A stretch of DNA of 64,000 nucleotides from Jonesia denitrificans DSM 20603 (GTDB lineage: Bacteria; Actinomycetota; Actinomycetes; Actinomycetales; Cellulomonadaceae), in contig NC_013174.1 of NCBI RefSeq assembly GCF_000024065.1, forward strand, positions 2,232,001 to 2,296,000. Direction: 5' to 3'. Of this stretch, positions 35,906 through 45,177 are shown piece after piece; within the stretch, counting starts at the first letter, position 1, and each line of letters opens with the position of its first letter. The position numbers and the translations under genes are program-made. The notes beneath the pieces were generated by a model. The model worked only from the letters and a program-made list of their open reading frames with translations, had not been told where the DNA came from and made no database searches.

Positions 35906-37299
35906 GCGATCTCAACCGCTGACGTGGAGATGATTGTGGCACGGTACCCGCGTTTCTTGACGATGATCCGCGCCCACAACCACTGCCCTTGATCCTGCGG
36001 CGTGACCGTGTAATCCCACCCATGTGCCTTGGGAATGATCCGTTGCCCGCGCATCCACTGAATCTCGATGTCGCTAGGGCGTCGATCCAGGAATCCTGGG
36101 TCAAACCCGCTCACCGACAACGTGTGCCCCACCACGGGTTCACCGTCGATATCAAGGTCAGGGCCGTGGTACTCCATGGCGTCCCCGGGCAACGCGACAC
36201 CCAGGTTCACTTCGACAAGGGTGTGAAGGTAACCTTCGCGCTGTGCAAGCACCGCCACGCTGATGACCCGCCCGCGGTCCTTAGGGCGCACCTTGTATCG
36301 TGACGTGGTTGCCCCCTTGACGGGCCGTGAATCAACCAGCCACTGCCACGACAACTCTTCTGCCTGCGGAGTGAAATCGTCAAGACGGACCTTCACAGAC
36401 GACTTGCGCCCAACCCGGGGCTCCTTGAATGTCACCCCACGTTCTGTGTGCAGCGCCAACGTCCGGCCAGCACCAATGACACCCACAGTGATGCGAGCTG
36501 ACCCTTCCTCACTGCCAGCAGAGCTTCCTCGCACATCAATGGCCGCAACGGAACCTTCAGAGCCTGCCGGCGGAGTCAGTTCCGCGCGGTACACATCAAT
36601 ATCCGTGCCGTCCTCAGCGAGGAGATACACGCCGTCTTTTCCCGAGCCAAGCCGCTCAGGGGCGATGTTCTCCACGCGTTGCATGATCACGCCGTTAATC
36701 ACAAGCGCGATATCGACACGGTCCACTGGCTGTGAGAAAGCGTCCGCATCCACGGCAACAAGTAAGGGAACGAGTTCTTGTGCCGCAAAAGTCTGTGGGC
36801 TGAGCGCGTGGACCGCAGGATGATCCCCGAGGGCTTCTTTCAATGCCTCCTCGATGACGCTGGAGGCATCACTGGAGTCCGGGTCTGCCTCAGTGAGGCT
36901 CGGAGCAACAGAAATCAAAGACCGATCAATGCTGGGAGCAGGCGCCGGGATCACACTGGCTCTTTCCACCTCAACGTGGAGCGGCTCCACATCATGGGAT
37001 GCAAAGATCGCTACTGCGCGCAACGTAGTCCCTACGTCCTCAGGTTGCACCCGGTAGGTGGGGCCGACGTGTCCATTCTCCCACCGCACCTGAATGTCAT
37101 CGGCAGCTGGTGTCACATCCAGTGCGCTCACATCAATGCGGAGTTCTTCTCCCACCGACACGACACGTTCGCGGGGAGCGAATGGTGGCGTGCCTTCGAC
37201 CGTGAACTGAATCGCCGATGGTGTGTTGGAAACGGTCTCTTGTGCCGGGTGCGCCTCGAAGAGGGGCTCAGATTCATAACCGTCATGGCGGGTGGTCAT
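35902..37299 (-). CDS. Unrecognised protein with three Ig-like repeats, coupled to ispD
   Basis: The ~465-residue protein contains three copies of an all-beta, Ig-like unit at about 38-111, 289-364 and 380-464. Each runs through a Trp in the middle (VRWENG, SWQWLV, IQWMRG), then a Tyr-Val/Thr-Pro-x-Asp-x-Gly turn (YRVQPEDVG, YKVRPKDRG, YTVTPQDQG), and ends with a V/I-rich strand; the last two also carry REGY and KRGY. Such repeats occur in secreted actinobacterial surface proteins, yet this protein has no signal peptide, lipobox or membrane segment. A non-repeat region (about 120-285) lies between copies one and two. ATG 37299 was chosen over GTG 37308 for its better-placed GAGGA. It overlaps ispD by 4 bp and follows a hairpin after carD. 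The function is unknown. Confidence 0.75.
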   Translation of the reverse strand: MTTRHDGYESEPLFEAHPAQETVSNTPSAIQFTVEGTPPFAPRERVVSVGEELRIDVSALDVTPAADDIQVRWENGHVGPTYRVQPEDVGTTLRAVAIFASHDVEPLHVEVERASVIPAPAPSIDRSLISVAPSLTEADPDSSDASSVIEEALKEALGDHPAVHALSPQTFAAQELVPLLVAVDADAFSQPVDRVDIALVINGVIMQRVENIAPERLGSGKDGVYLLAEDGTDIDVYRAELTPPAGSEGSVAAIDVRGSSAGSEEGSARITVGVIGAGRTLALHTERGVTFKEPRVGRKSSVKVRLDDFTPQAEELSWQWLVDSRPVKGATTSRYKVRPKDRGRVISVAVLAQREGYLHTLVEVNLGVALPGDAMEYHGPDLDIDGEPVVGHTLSVSGFDPGFLDRRPSDIEIQWMRGQRIIPKAHGWDYTVTPQDQGQWLWARIIVKKRGYRATIISTSAVEIA

Positions 37300-37339
37300 G
37301 TCACTCACTCCTCATGTCAGATCTCTCTTGGTTGCACAA

Positions 37340-37389
37340 CAACAGCCGCCCTGCCAACATTCCCATCAAGGAACGTGAGGCGGCTGTTG
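37340..37389 (-). terminator. Hairpin between carD and the Ig-like gene
   Basis: CAACAGCCGCC at 37340-37350 pairs with GGCGGCTGTTG at 37379-37389 across a 28-base loop that itself can pair TTCC with GGAA. It may end or attenuate carD transcripts before the isoprenoid genes. Confidence 0.6.
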
Positions 37390-37415
37390 GTCATGTAGGA
37401 ATGGGGATGGTCGCA

Positions 37416-37901
37416 TCAGGAGGACGCAAGAACCTCATCCAAAATAGCTTCAGCTTTGTCCTCTTCAGTGCGCTCTGCGAGCGCCAGTTCAGACACGAGG
37501 ATTTGGCGAGCACGGGAAAGCATGCGCTTCTCTCCTGCTGACAGTCCGCGGTCTGTGTCGCGCCGGGAAAGGTCACGAACAACCTCAGCGACTTTAATGA
37601 CGTCACCGGAGGCGATCTTTTCGACGTTCGCTTTGTAACGGCGTGACCAGTTCGTTGGCTCTTCGGTGTAGGGTGCTCGAAGAACCTCGAACACTTCGTC
37701 GAGCCCTTCTTTGCCAACAACATCGCGAACCCCGACGAGGTCGATGTTTTCCGCTGGCACCTCGATCACGAGGTCACCCTGGGCAACTCTTAGTTTTAAG
37801 TAGGTTTTGTCCTCGCCTCGAATGGTGCGAGTTTTGATCTCCTCGATCAGTGCAGCTCCGTGGTGCGGGTAGACAACTGTCTCCCCTACTGTGAACGACA
37901 T
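37416..37901 (-). CDS. carD: CarD-family RNA polymerase-binding regulator
   Basis: A ~161-residue essential-type actinobacterial transcription factor that binds the RNA polymerase beta subunit and stabilises open promoter complexes, especially at rRNA genes. The N-terminal Tudor-like domain starts [20 protein letters not shown]; the C-terminal helical DNA-binding domain includes [17 protein letters not shown] and the Trp that wedges at the promoter. The start at 37901 was chosen over an in-frame start 30 bases upstream, since CarD proteins begin at this Met and AAGGGG precedes it. It lies upstream of ispD-ispF, the normal actinobacterial neighbourhood. Confidence 0.96.
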   Translation of the reverse strand: MSFTVGETVVYPHHGAALIEEIKTRTIRGEDKTYLKLRVAQGDLVIEVPAENIDLVGVRDVVGKEGLDEVFEVLRAPYTEEPTNWSRRYKANVEKIASGDVIKVAEVVRDLSRRDTDRGLSAGEKRMLSRARQILVSELALAERTEEDKAEAILDEVLASS

Positions 37902-38131
37902 CAGCGGTAGTCCCCTTTCGCGGATGTCCATCTTATCACGGGCACTTGAACCCGAGTAGGCGAATCTTGCACTGTGTTTTGACCCACGTCAAGTGACCAG
38001 GCGGTTTCGGGTGTGACAAGTGGTTGAGGTCATAGACGCTTTCCGACCTGCGAGCGGTGAGAATCGGTAGACTATGGCGTGATCTGCCCGCGATCACCGT
38101 GTGATCCTCATGCCATTTTCTGGAGCTCCCC

Positions 38132-38617
38132 ATGGTCAGAACGTCCTCCCCCATCCGCGTCGGTGTCACAGGTGCCCTGGCTGCTGCCCTTGTGTTCGGG
38201 GCGTCCGCGTGCGCGTCCACCCAAACCCAGCACTACTACGGGGCGTCAGATGGCACCCGTATCACCTTGGATTCAGGAACCATCGAGGTGGTCAACCTGA
38301 TGGTTGTCGTCGACGACGACAACACAGGCTACCTTCTTGGCGCTGTGCACAATGACTCGCGGGGTGCAGAAACCGCGACTCTCACCGCTGCTGACAGTGG
38401 TTTATCGCTCCAAGTTGACCTCGGGCCTGGGGCAACCACCAACTTCACCACAGATACCGAGCCCCCCACATTACCCACTGTCGCGGTCCCAGCGGGCGGC
38501 AACCTCATCGTCACGGTGAGCGATGCGCAAGGCGTATCTGCCGATGTTGCAGTACCTGTCGTTGATGGGTCTCTGCCCGAATATGCCGACTTCCTCGCAA
38601 CCGTCAGCGACGCCTAG
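38132..38617 (+). CDS. Putative small lipoprotein, unknown function
   Basis: The 161-residue protein has a lipoprotein signal: basic start MVRTSSPIRVG, hydrophobic GALAAALVFGA, then SAC with lipidation Cys at about 27. The mature part is rich in beta-strand-forming residues (TIEVVNLMVVVDDDNTGYLL, AVPAGGNLIVTVSDAQG), consistent with a small beta-sandwich displayed outside the membrane. It resembles conserved hypothetical actinobacterial lipoproteins encoded next to carD, but I cannot assign a function. GGAGCTC precedes ATG 38132, and a -10-like TAGACT lies in the divergent gap. Confidence 0.8.
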   Translation: MVRTSSPIRVGVTGALAAALVFGASACASTQTQHYYGASDGTRITLDSGTIEVVNLMVVVDDDNTGYLLGAVHNDSRGAETATLTAADSGLSLQVDLGPGATTNFTTDTEPPTLPTVAVPAGGNLIVTVSDAQGVSADVAVPVVDGSLPEYADFLATVSDA

Positions 38618-38646
38618 TCACCGCCGGCGCAGAGGCACGGAACAAA

Positions 38647-38689
38647 CGATGCGGGCTGCATCTGGGAGATCCAGGTGCAGCCCGCATCG
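38647..38689. terminator. Bidirectional terminator between lipoprotein gene and pstB
   Basis: CGATGCGGGCTGCA at 38647-38660 pairs with TGCAGCCCGCATCG at 38676-38689, with a further CTGG/CCAG inside. It lies between convergent genes. Confidence 0.85.
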
Positions 38690-38706
38690 GCTATTGGCAC
38701 ACGAGG

Positions 38707-39486
38707 TTACCCGAACCGGCCTGAGATGTAGTCCTCAGTTGCTTGTTCCTTGGGGGAAGAGAACATGACAGCCGTGTCGTCCATTTCAATGAGTTTGCCG
38801 GGTTTCCCGGTTCCCGCGATGTTGAAGAACGCGGTGCGGTCAGACACACGCGCAGCCTGCTGCATGTTGTGGGTCACGATGACAATGGTGTAGTCCGACT
38901 TGAGCTCGTGCATGAGGTCTTCGATCGCGAGGGTCGAGATCGGGTCCAGTGCAGAGCATGGCTCATCCATCAGGAGCACATCAGGCTTCACCGCAATCGC
39001 ACGGGCGATGCACAAGCGTTGCTGCTGTCCACCAGACAGCGACGATCCTGGCCGGTCGAGTCGATCCTTGACTTCGTTCCACAGGTTCGCGCCTCGAAGT
39101 GAGGATTCCACGATTTCTTCAGCCGCTGATTTTGACAACCGTTTGGAGTTAAGTTTCACTCCCGCAAGAACGTTGTCAGCAATGGACATTGTGGGAAACG
39201 GGTTGGGGCGTTGAAACACCATCCCAATGTGACGGCGAACCGCGACTGGGTCCACTTGTGCCCCGTAGAGGTCTTCACCGTCAAGCAGTGCTCGCCCTTC
39301 GACGCGTGCACCAGGGATTACCTCGTGCATGCGGTTCAAGGTGCGCAGGAAGGTTGACTTCCCACAGCCGGACGGTCCGATCAGCGCCGTAATGGACTTC
39401 GGTTCGATGTTCATGGTGACGCCTTCAACGGCGAGGAAATCCCCGTAATAGACGTTGAGGTCTTCAACATCGATTCGTTTAGACAT
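38707..39486 (-). CDS. pstB: Phosphate ABC transporter ATPase
   Basis: A 259-residue ATP-binding subunit that drives high-affinity phosphate import. Walker A is GPSGCGKST, the Q loop [13 protein letters not shown] is diagnostic of PstB, the signature is [14 protein letters not shown], and Walker B is [16 protein letters not shown] 39486 (MSKRIDVED) was chosen; the frame stays open 126 bases further upstream but that tail is not part of the family and would overlap the pstA end. It is the last gene of the pstSCAB unit and lies 29 bp after pstA. Confidence 0.97.
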   Translation of the reverse strand: MSKRIDVEDLNVYYGDFLAVEGVTMNIEPKSITALIGPSGCGKSTFLRTLNRMHEVIPGARVEGRALLDGEDLYGAQVDPVAVRRHIGMVFQRPNPFPTMSIADNVLAGVKLNSKRLSKSAAEEIVESSLRGANLWNEVKDRLDRPGSSLSGGQQQRLCIARAIAVKPDVLLMDEPCSALDPISTLAIEDLMHELKSDYTIVIVTHNMQQAARVSDRTAFFNIAGTGKPGKLIEMDDTAVMFSSPKEQATEDYISGRFG

Positions 39487-39515
39487 AGTGTGTGGCAACC
39501 TTTCCACGCCGGCGG

Positions 39516-40589
39516 TCAGCGTGCAGTTTTCGGGGCGTAGTACTTCGCGATGAGTCGGGCAATAATGTTGAGCAGCATCACGATGACGATGAGTGTGAGC
39601 GCGGCCCCCCACGCACGGTCCACACCGATACCACCTTGCTGATACTGACGGTAAGCAAAGACTGGGAGGGTCGCTATTCGGCCGTCAAATAAGTCCCAGT
39701 TGACGTCTGCTGCCAGCCCGATGGTCAGGAGCAGAGGTGCGGTTTCCCCGATCACGCGCGCGATTGCCAACATGACACCGGTGACGATTCCACCGATTGC
39801 GGTCCGGAGAACCACTTTGAAGATGGTGCGCGCTTTGGACACACCGAGCGCATATGAGGCTTCACGCAGTTCGTTAGGCACCAAGCGGAGCATCTCTTCA
39901 ACGGATCGAATCACCACGGGGGTCATGAGGACTGCGAGTGCGGTTGCCCCCATGATGCCTGCACGGTAGGCGGGCCCAAACAGGAGTGTGAACAGCGAGA
40001 ACGCGAAAAGACCTGCGACGATCGACGGGATTCCGGTCATGACATCCACGAAAAACGTGACGCCTCGGGCAAGCGCCCCACGCCCGTACTCGACCAGATA
40101 AATGGCAGTGAGAATTCCGATGGGGACGGAGATGACGGTGGCGGCGAGGGTGACCAAAATGGTGCCCCAGATTGCGTGGAAGATACCGCCTGCTGTCATC
40201 TCTCCGTACACACCGACCATGTTGGTGTTGAGAAACGTGAAGGTAACAACGCGTGCACCATTGTCGATGACGGTCCACAGCAGAGACACCAAGGGGATGA
40301 GCGCTAGCCCAAAAGCAACGGTGACCACTGTGGTCGCTGTACGGTCAGCAGCGTATCGCGATCCTTCCACACGCAGTGACCACACGGTGATCGCGACCGC
40401 GTAGATGACCACGCTGAGCGCGACCAATGCCGTGGCGGACAGCGCTCCAGAAAGGGCAAGGATAGCGCCGGAAAGGATCGCAGCGAATCCGAGGGTGGCG
40501 TAGGGCGCCCACCGCGGGAGCCGGGGTCGTGAGGTGAGAACACCAGGTTGGGTGGCCAGGGTGGGTTCAAGGGGTGTTGAGGTAGCCAT
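39516..40589 (-). CDS. pstA: Phosphate ABC transporter permease PstA
   Basis: A 357-residue inner-membrane permease with about eight hydrophobic segments; the extra N-terminal helices ([38 protein letters not shown]) make it longer than E. coli PstA, as usual for actinobacteria. The ATPase-docking loop is [21 protein letters not shown]. Its ATG shares one base with the pstC stop (ATGA), so the two are translationally coupled. Confidence 0.95.
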   Translation of the reverse strand: MATSTPLEPTLATQPGVLTSRPRLPRWAPYATLGFAAILSGAILALSGALSATALVALSVVIYAVAITVWSLRVEGSRYAADRTATTVVTVAFGLALIPLVSLLWTVIDNGARVVTFTFLNTNMVGVYGEMTAGGIFHAIWGTILVTLAATVISVPIGILTAIYLVEYGRGALARGVTFFVDVMTGIPSIVAGLFAFSLFTLLFGPAYRAGIMGATALAVLMTPVVIRSVEEMLRLVPNELREASYALGVSKARTIFKVVLRTAIGGIVTGVMLAIARVIGETAPLLLTIGLAADVNWDLFDGRIATLPVFAYRQYQQGGIGVDRAWGAALTLIVIVMLLNIIARLIAKYYAPKTAR

Positions 40590-41650
40590 CAGTTAGCTCC
40601 TGAGAAGTCTTTGCGGCGGGAGACAATCCAGCGGGCAAACATGTTGACCACCAGGGTGATGACGAAGAGCGCAAGTCCGGTTGCAATGAGAACTGACACG
40701 GACAGGCCGGAGGCTTCGGGGAACTTCGACGCAATGTTCGCGGCGATTGTTTGGTGCTGTCCTGGTTGCAGCAAGAAGAAGGAGTAGAGGAACCCAGGAG
40801 ACAGGATCATGAGCACCGCCATGGTTTCACCCAGTGCGCGTCCGAGCCCGAGCATCGCTGCGGAGATCACCCCGGAGCGGCCAAAGGGGAACACGGCCAT
40901 CTGGACGACTTCCCACCGTGTTGCACCAAGCGCAAGGGCTGCTTCTTCATGAAGGCGGGGGGTTTGGAGGAACACTTCGCGTGCTACTGCAGTGATGATG
41001 GGCAGGATCATCACGGCGAGGACAATCGATGCGGTCAGAATGTTCTTCGCGGGGGGCTGATAATCAGCGAACAGGGGGATAAATCCGAGCGCTGACGTGA
41101 ACCAGCGGAAGGCCGGGTCGACAATTGGCGCGAGCCATAGCGCCCCCCATAATCCGTAGACAACGGAGGGGATGGCGGCAAGCAGGTCAATGACGTACCC
41201 GAGGGGCCCGGATAGCTTACGTGGAGCATAATGCGAGATGAAGAGTGCGATTCCCACGGCGAGCGGGACAGCAAGAAGAAGCGCGATGAGTGAGGCTAGG
41301 AGGGTCCCAAAAATCAGTGGCCCGACGTACCCGATGACAGAGTCCGCGTAGAACCAGGAGATCTTCTGGAGCTCTTCAGTGTCTGCGGTCAGAGCTGGCA
41401 TCGCTTCGCTCACGAGGAATGCTGCAACCGCCGCGAGGATGATGAGGATAAACAGGCCCATCCCGGTGGACAGGAACTCAAACCAGCGTGCACTCAGTGC
41501 CGATGCGACAGCGCCGCGCCGCTTCACGGTGAGTTGCCCGGTCCCGCGTGAGGATGGGGTCTGTGGTGGTGAGCCGTGGGTGGCTGTGCTGTTGTGATCG
41601 TTCGTCACGGTAGATGTGGCCTCACGCGTGGTTCGGTTTGGTGTGGGCAT
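40589..41650 (-). CDS. pstC: Phosphate ABC transporter permease PstC
   Basis: A 353-residue permease with a polar Ser/Thr-rich N-terminal ~55 residues and then about six membrane helices (GLFILIILAAVAAFLVSEAM is the first). The docking loop reads PRLHEEAALALGATRWEVVQ, and GRALGETMAVLMIL is a PstC-typical sequence. It pairs with PstA to form the channel. It lies 106 bp after pstS, separated by a hairpin. Confidence 0.95.
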   Translation of the reverse strand: MPTPNRTTREATSTVTNDHNSTATHGSPPQTPSSRGTGQLTVKRRGAVASALSARWFEFLSTGMGLFILIILAAVAAFLVSEAMPALTADTEELQKISWFYADSVIGYVGPLIFGTLLASLIALLLAVPLAVGIALFISHYAPRKLSGPLGYVIDLLAAIPSVVYGLWGALWLAPIVDPAFRWFTSALGFIPLFADYQPPAKNILTASIVLAVMILPIITAVAREVFLQTPRLHEEAALALGATRWEVVQMAVFPFGRSGVISAAMLGLGRALGETMAVLMILSPGFLYSFFLLQPGQHQTIAANIASKFPEASGLSVSVLIATGLALFVITLVVNMFARWIVSRRKDFSGAN

Positions 41651-41705
41651 CGTGCGGTTTTCTCACTCACTGGTTGGGTGAATCAGGTCAGTGGTGAACA
41701 CTGGT

Positions 41706-41735
41706 GCGGGCCGGTGTGTTGAGACACCGGCCCGC
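41706..41735 (-). terminator. Intercistronic hairpin between pstS and pstC
   Basis: GCGGGCCGGTGT at 41706-41717 pairs with ACACCGGCCCGC at 41724-41735 around GTTGAG. As an attenuator or RNA-stability element it would let the binding protein be made in excess of the permeases. Confidence 0.7.
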
Positions 41736-41756
41736 TGTCAGTGCGCACGTGTCGTC

Positions 41757-42893
41757 TTATTTGACAACGCTAATGGAGTCGATCGCGGACTGCACTTCTG
41801 AACGCAGGTTTGCGGAGATTGGTGCGGATCCTGCGACGTCTGGTTGCGCAGCAACGGCTTGTCCTTCTTCTGACGCCACGTAGGTGAGGAACGCCTTGAC
41901 GTTGGTGGCGTCTGCTTCGGTTTCGTAGACCGAGCACGCCACAGAGTAGGAGATGAGGACGAGCGGGTAGGCTCCAGCTGCCGTGGTGTTGCGGTCGAGT
42001 TCGACAACAATGTTGCTGGCTGTTGCATCCTCGGCACGTGGTGAGGCATCTACAACGGCGGCTGCTGCTTCCGCGGAGAAAGGAACGTATTCTTCGCCGA
42101 CCTTGAGGGCTACTGTTCCCAGCCCTTCGGCGCGTGAGGCGTCAGCGTAAGTGATGGCACCTTCAGTTTGGTTCACGGTGTCGATGACACCTGAGGTTCC
42201 GTTTCCGGACTGGGTTCCAGAGCGTGGCCAGTCACCGGAGGGGTCGTGCGGCCAGGCATCGCCTGCGGCAGCGTGCAGGTATTCGGTGAAGTTTTCTGTG
42301 GTTCCCGACTCATCGGACCGGTTCACGGGAATGATGTCAAGGTCAGGAAGGTCGATACCGTCGTTTTCGGCGGCGATCGCGTCATCGTTCCACTTGGTGA
42401 TGTCACCGTTGAAGATCTTCGCGATTGTTTCAGCAGACATGTTGAGGTGGTCTGCGTCCACGGAGGGAAGGTTGTAGGCCACCGCGATGGGGCTGATGTA
42501 GAGGGGAAGCTGGATAGCTTCTCCGCCGTAGCAGCGCTCGACTGCGGCTTCTTTTTCTTCGGGCTTGAGTGCTGCGTCAGTACCTGCGAACTGGACACCG
42601 CCGCCAAGGAACTGTTCCCGGCCTCCGCCGGAGCCGACTGCCTCGTATGTCACGGTGAGGTCGGGAAGTGTGCTGGTTGCTGTCGCAATCCAGCCGTTCA
42701 TGGCCTTCTCCTGGGAGGAGGCACCTGCGCCGGCGAGGGTTCCCGATGCGCTTGCTGGGGCCTCGCTGGCGCCGTCACCTGATGCGGGGGTTTCCTCGGA
42801 CTGTACTGCGTCAGCACCGCAGGCACTGAGGGCGAGTGCGAGGACACCGGCGAATGCGCCGGCAGCCAGGTGGCGGGAGTTGAGGTTCTTCAC
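41757..42893 (-). CDS. pstS: Phosphate-binding lipoprotein PstS
   Basis: A ~378-residue phosphate-binding protein. The signal peptide MKNLNSRHLAAGAFAG ends in LSAC, a lipobox. Phosphate-binding loops are GSGGGREQFLGGGVQFAGTD, and NRSDESGTTENFTEYL. GTG 42893 was chosen as start because GGTGA lies 7 bases upstream; GTG 42902 and TTG 42905 are also possible and would only lengthen the n-region. Two 11-bp PHO-box repeats precede the promoter, so induction under phosphate limitation by the neighbouring RegX3 is expected. Confidence 0.95.
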   Translation of the reverse strand: MKNLNSRHLAAGAFAGVLALALSACGADAVQSEETPASGDGASEAPASASGTLAGAGASSQEKAMNGWIATATSTLPDLTVTYEAVGSGGGREQFLGGGVQFAGTDAALKPEEKEAAVERCYGGEAIQLPLYISPIAVAYNLPSVDADHLNMSAETIAKIFNGDITKWNDDAIAAENDGIDLPDLDIIPVNRSDESGTTENFTEYLHAAAGDAWPHDPSGDWPRSGTQSGNGTSGVIDTVNQTEGAITYADASRAEGLGTVALKVGEEYVPFSAEAAAAVVDASPRAEDATASNIVVELDRNTTAAGAYPLVLISYSVACSVYETEADATNVKAFLTYVASEEGQAVAAQPDVAGSAPISANLRSEVQSAIDSISVVK

Positions 42894-42985
42894 TGTTGTC
42901 ACCAATCTGGGAAGTGTTGGTCTCAGTTATCGGAAGCGGCAGGCTTCTGCCACCACTGATGACGGTAAGAGTCTCAAGTGACGTC

Positions 42986-43016
42986 AACCTAGTGCGTTCA
43001 TGAACCGAAAGTGAAC
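42986..43016 (-). promoter_or_regulatory. PHO box and promoter of pstS
   Basis: On the minus strand, GTTCACTTTCG (43016-43006) and GTTCATGAACG (43005-42995) are tandem 11-bp repeats of the actinobacterial PHO-box type. A promoter fits on them: -35 TTCACT (43015-43010), 18-bp spacer, -10 TAGGTT (42991-42986). An activator bound here would contact polymerase at the -35. Confidence 0.75.
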
Positions 43017-43073
43017 TCTCGCCCTTGGATGACTTGGTCAGGTGTCTTCCAAGTGAACGACATAACGGCCATT

Positions 43074-43787
43074 TCAGCTCACATCGGCAAATTTATAGCC
43101 AAGTCCCCGGACGGTAAGGATGAGTTGCGGGCTACCCGGGTCTTCTTCGATCTTGGCTCTGATCCGTTTAATGTGCACGTCGAGGGTTTTGGTGTCACCC
43201 ACGTAGTCGCTCCCCCAGACGCGGTCAATGAGTTGCCCTCGAGTGAGGACGCGACCAGCGTTACGGAGCAGGTATTCCAGGAGATCAAACTCCTTCAATG
43301 GAAACGCCACGCTGTCCCCCCGAACAGTGACAACGTGCCGTTCGACATCCATCGCTACAGGGCCAGCGTGAAGAACTTGATCGTCGTCGTCATCACGGAA
43401 GTCAGTGGATTCGGATGCGCTTGCACTGGTGTGGCGTCGAAGCACCGCTCGCATCCGTGCCAGTAATTCACGGAACGAGTAGGGCTTTGTCACGTAGTCG
43501 TCTGCACCAAGTTCCAACCCCACAACCTTGTCAATCTCGCCGTCCTTTGCCGTCAACATAATGACAGGGACATCACCGCGTGACCGTAGCTCCCGGCACA
43601 CCTCCGTTCCGGACAAACCCGGCAACATCAGGTCAAGAAGGACAAGGTCAGGTTGTTCATCGTCGTAGGCACTCAGGGCTTCAGTTCCTGTTGCTACCGC
43701 CACAACGTCGTACCCTTCCCGGGTCAGTTGGTAAGTCAACGGCTCACGGTATGACTCTTCATCTTCGACAACAAGGATGCGGGTCAC
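43074..43787 (-). CDS. regX3: RegX3-type response regulator
   Basis: A 237-residue OmpR-family regulator very similar to mycobacterial RegX3. The receiver has VVEDEESYREPL, phospho-acceptor D52 in LLDLMLPGLSG, and YVTKPYS. The winged helix contains FPLKEFDLLEYLLRNAGRVL and TRGQLIDRVWGSDYVGDTKT; VDLHIK-like DVHIKRIRAKIEEDPG follows, and the protein ends GLGYKFADVS. RegX3 activates phosphate-starvation genes through PHO-box-like repeats, matching the boxes before pstS and phoU. It overlaps senX3 by 4 bp. Confidence 0.95.
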   Translation of the reverse strand: MTRILVVEDEESYREPLTYQLTREGYDVVAVATGTEALSAYDDEQPDLVLLDLMLPGLSGTEVCRELRSRGDVPVIMLTAKDGEIDKVVGLELGADDYVTKPYSFRELLARMRAVLRRHTSASASESTDFRDDDDDQVLHAGPVAMDVERHVVTVRGDSVAFPLKEFDLLEYLLRNAGRVLTRGQLIDRVWGSDYVGDTKTLDVHIKRIRAKIEEDPGSPQLILTVRGLGYKFADVS

Positions 43788-44965
43788 TGTGGAGTCTCCT
43801 TCAGGTCAATGGTCGGCGGGTCTGCTGGCTTGACTGGGATTGTCCCTTCAGCCACGGCAGGGATACGGAGAGTAAAAGTTGAGCCTTGTCCGGGTCGTGA
43901 CCACAAGGACACGTCGCCACCATGATCTGCGGCAACATGCTTGACGATCGACAACCCCAGTCCGGTCCCGCCAGTGGCTCGTGAACGGGCGGGGTCCACT
44001 CGATAAAAACGTTCAAAAATGCGCTGCTGGTGATCCGGAGAAATCCCGATGCCTTGATCCACAACGGATATTTCCACCAAGTCTTCCCGGCGCTTCACCC
44101 CCACACCCACAGTGGTGTGCTCAGGCGAGTAAGCGACCGCGTTATCCACCAAGTTACGGACCGCGGTGACAAGAAGGTTGTGATCCCCATACACGTACAC
44201 ACCGGTGTTCGTGGCAACATTGATCTCAATGTGTCGCCCTGAGGCAACAACCTTCGCCCGGTCTGTGGCTTCTGTCAGCACCGCATCGATAGGAATAACC
44301 CGAAGCGGTTGCGCAGAGGACTGCAACTGCAAACGGGACAGTTCAATAATTTCTTGGACGAGCGCCCCCAGGCGCTCAGACTCTTGCTGCATACGCCCCG
44401 CAAAATGGCGCACGGCGTCCGGGTCATCAGCAGCATCTTGAAGGGTTTCCGCTAACAGACCAATGGCCCCCACCGGAGTTTTTAGTTCATGAGAGACGTT
44501 GACGGTGAAGTCGCGGCGAATCATTTCCACTCGACGAGCTTCTGTGCGGTCTTCAGCAAGGATGACAATATGTTCGCCGTCAAGATGAGCCACCCGCACT
44601 TGAAGCATCACACGTCCGCGCCCAACCGGGCCGCGCGGCAGTTCCAATTCCTCATCCAAAATGAGGCCAGTTTTCCGAGCCTCATCGATCATGTCCTGAA
44701 TTGCAGCATGAGCGATCCGCTCACCCCGGACGATCCCCAACGCATAGGCAGGCGCCGATGCACGCACCACTGCGTCATCATGGCGCACCACAATGGCGGC
44801 TGACCGTAAAATCGCTAACACCCGAATCACGCCGTCATCAAGATCCCGATGACGGCGCTGGGGTAAACGCCGTTGTTGGCGTTCACTGTATTGAAATGCG
44901 AGTGTTGCAAAGACCCCGGTCATCAAACCGACCGCACCGGCGACTATCAACGCGAAACCTTCCAC
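43784..44965 (-). CDS. senX3: SenX3-type sensor histidine kinase
   Basis: A 393-residue kinase that phosphorylates RegX3. One membrane helix (about 4-26) anchors a PAS-like domain (about 45-145, with ILAEDRTEARRVEM before the dimerisation helix). Phospho-acceptor H159 is in NVSHELKTPVGAIGLL, and the ATPase part has NLVDNAVAYSP, DQGIGIS and GGTGLGLSIVKHVAADHGG. Unlike classical PhoR it lacks a large extracellular sensor; phosphate sensing probably goes through the Pst transporter and PhoU, as known for this system. It is divergent from phoU. Confidence 0.94.
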   Translation of the reverse strand: MEGFALIVAGAVGLMTGVFATLAFQYSERQQRRLPQRRHRDLDDGVIRVLAILRSAAIVVRHDDAVVRASAPAYALGIVRGERIAHAAIQDMIDEARKTGLILDEELELPRGPVGRGRVMLQVRVAHLDGEHIVILAEDRTEARRVEMIRRDFTVNVSHELKTPVGAIGLLAETLQDAADDPDAVRHFAGRMQQESERLGALVQEIIELSRLQLQSSAQPLRVIPIDAVLTEATDRAKVVASGRHIEINVATNTGVYVYGDHNLLVTAVRNLVDNAVAYSPEHTTVGVGVKRREDLVEISVVDQGIGISPDHQQRIFERFYRVDPARSRATGGTGLGLSIVKHVAADHGGDVSLWSRPGQGSTFTLRIPAVAEGTIPVKPADPPTIDLKETPQ

Positions 44966-45070
44966 GCCCCAAGCCTACGATGGGATACGCAACAACGAGA
45001 CCTCACACCCCCAATGCGTCACAATGAAATGGCGTGTTCTCAAGAAACATGCGACTGAGCGTGCCCAAGA

Positions 45071-45103
45071 GTTCATGGACATGACACCAGGCGTTCACGT
45101 GAA
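45071..45103 (+). promoter_or_regulatory. PHO box in the senX3-phoU divergent gap
   Basis: GTTCATGGACA (45071-45081) and GTTCACGTGAA (45093-45103) begin exactly 22 bp apart, with a degenerate third 11-bp unit between. This is the spacing of actinobacterial PHO boxes and suggests that phoU, and perhaps senX3-regX3, are in the phosphate regulon. Confidence 0.65.
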
Positions 45104-45177
45104 GGCCGCGCCCCCCACACCCGGTGTTGGCAGTCTATGACACAGTCAGGTGACTATTGTCAGGATCAAGGAGAGAT

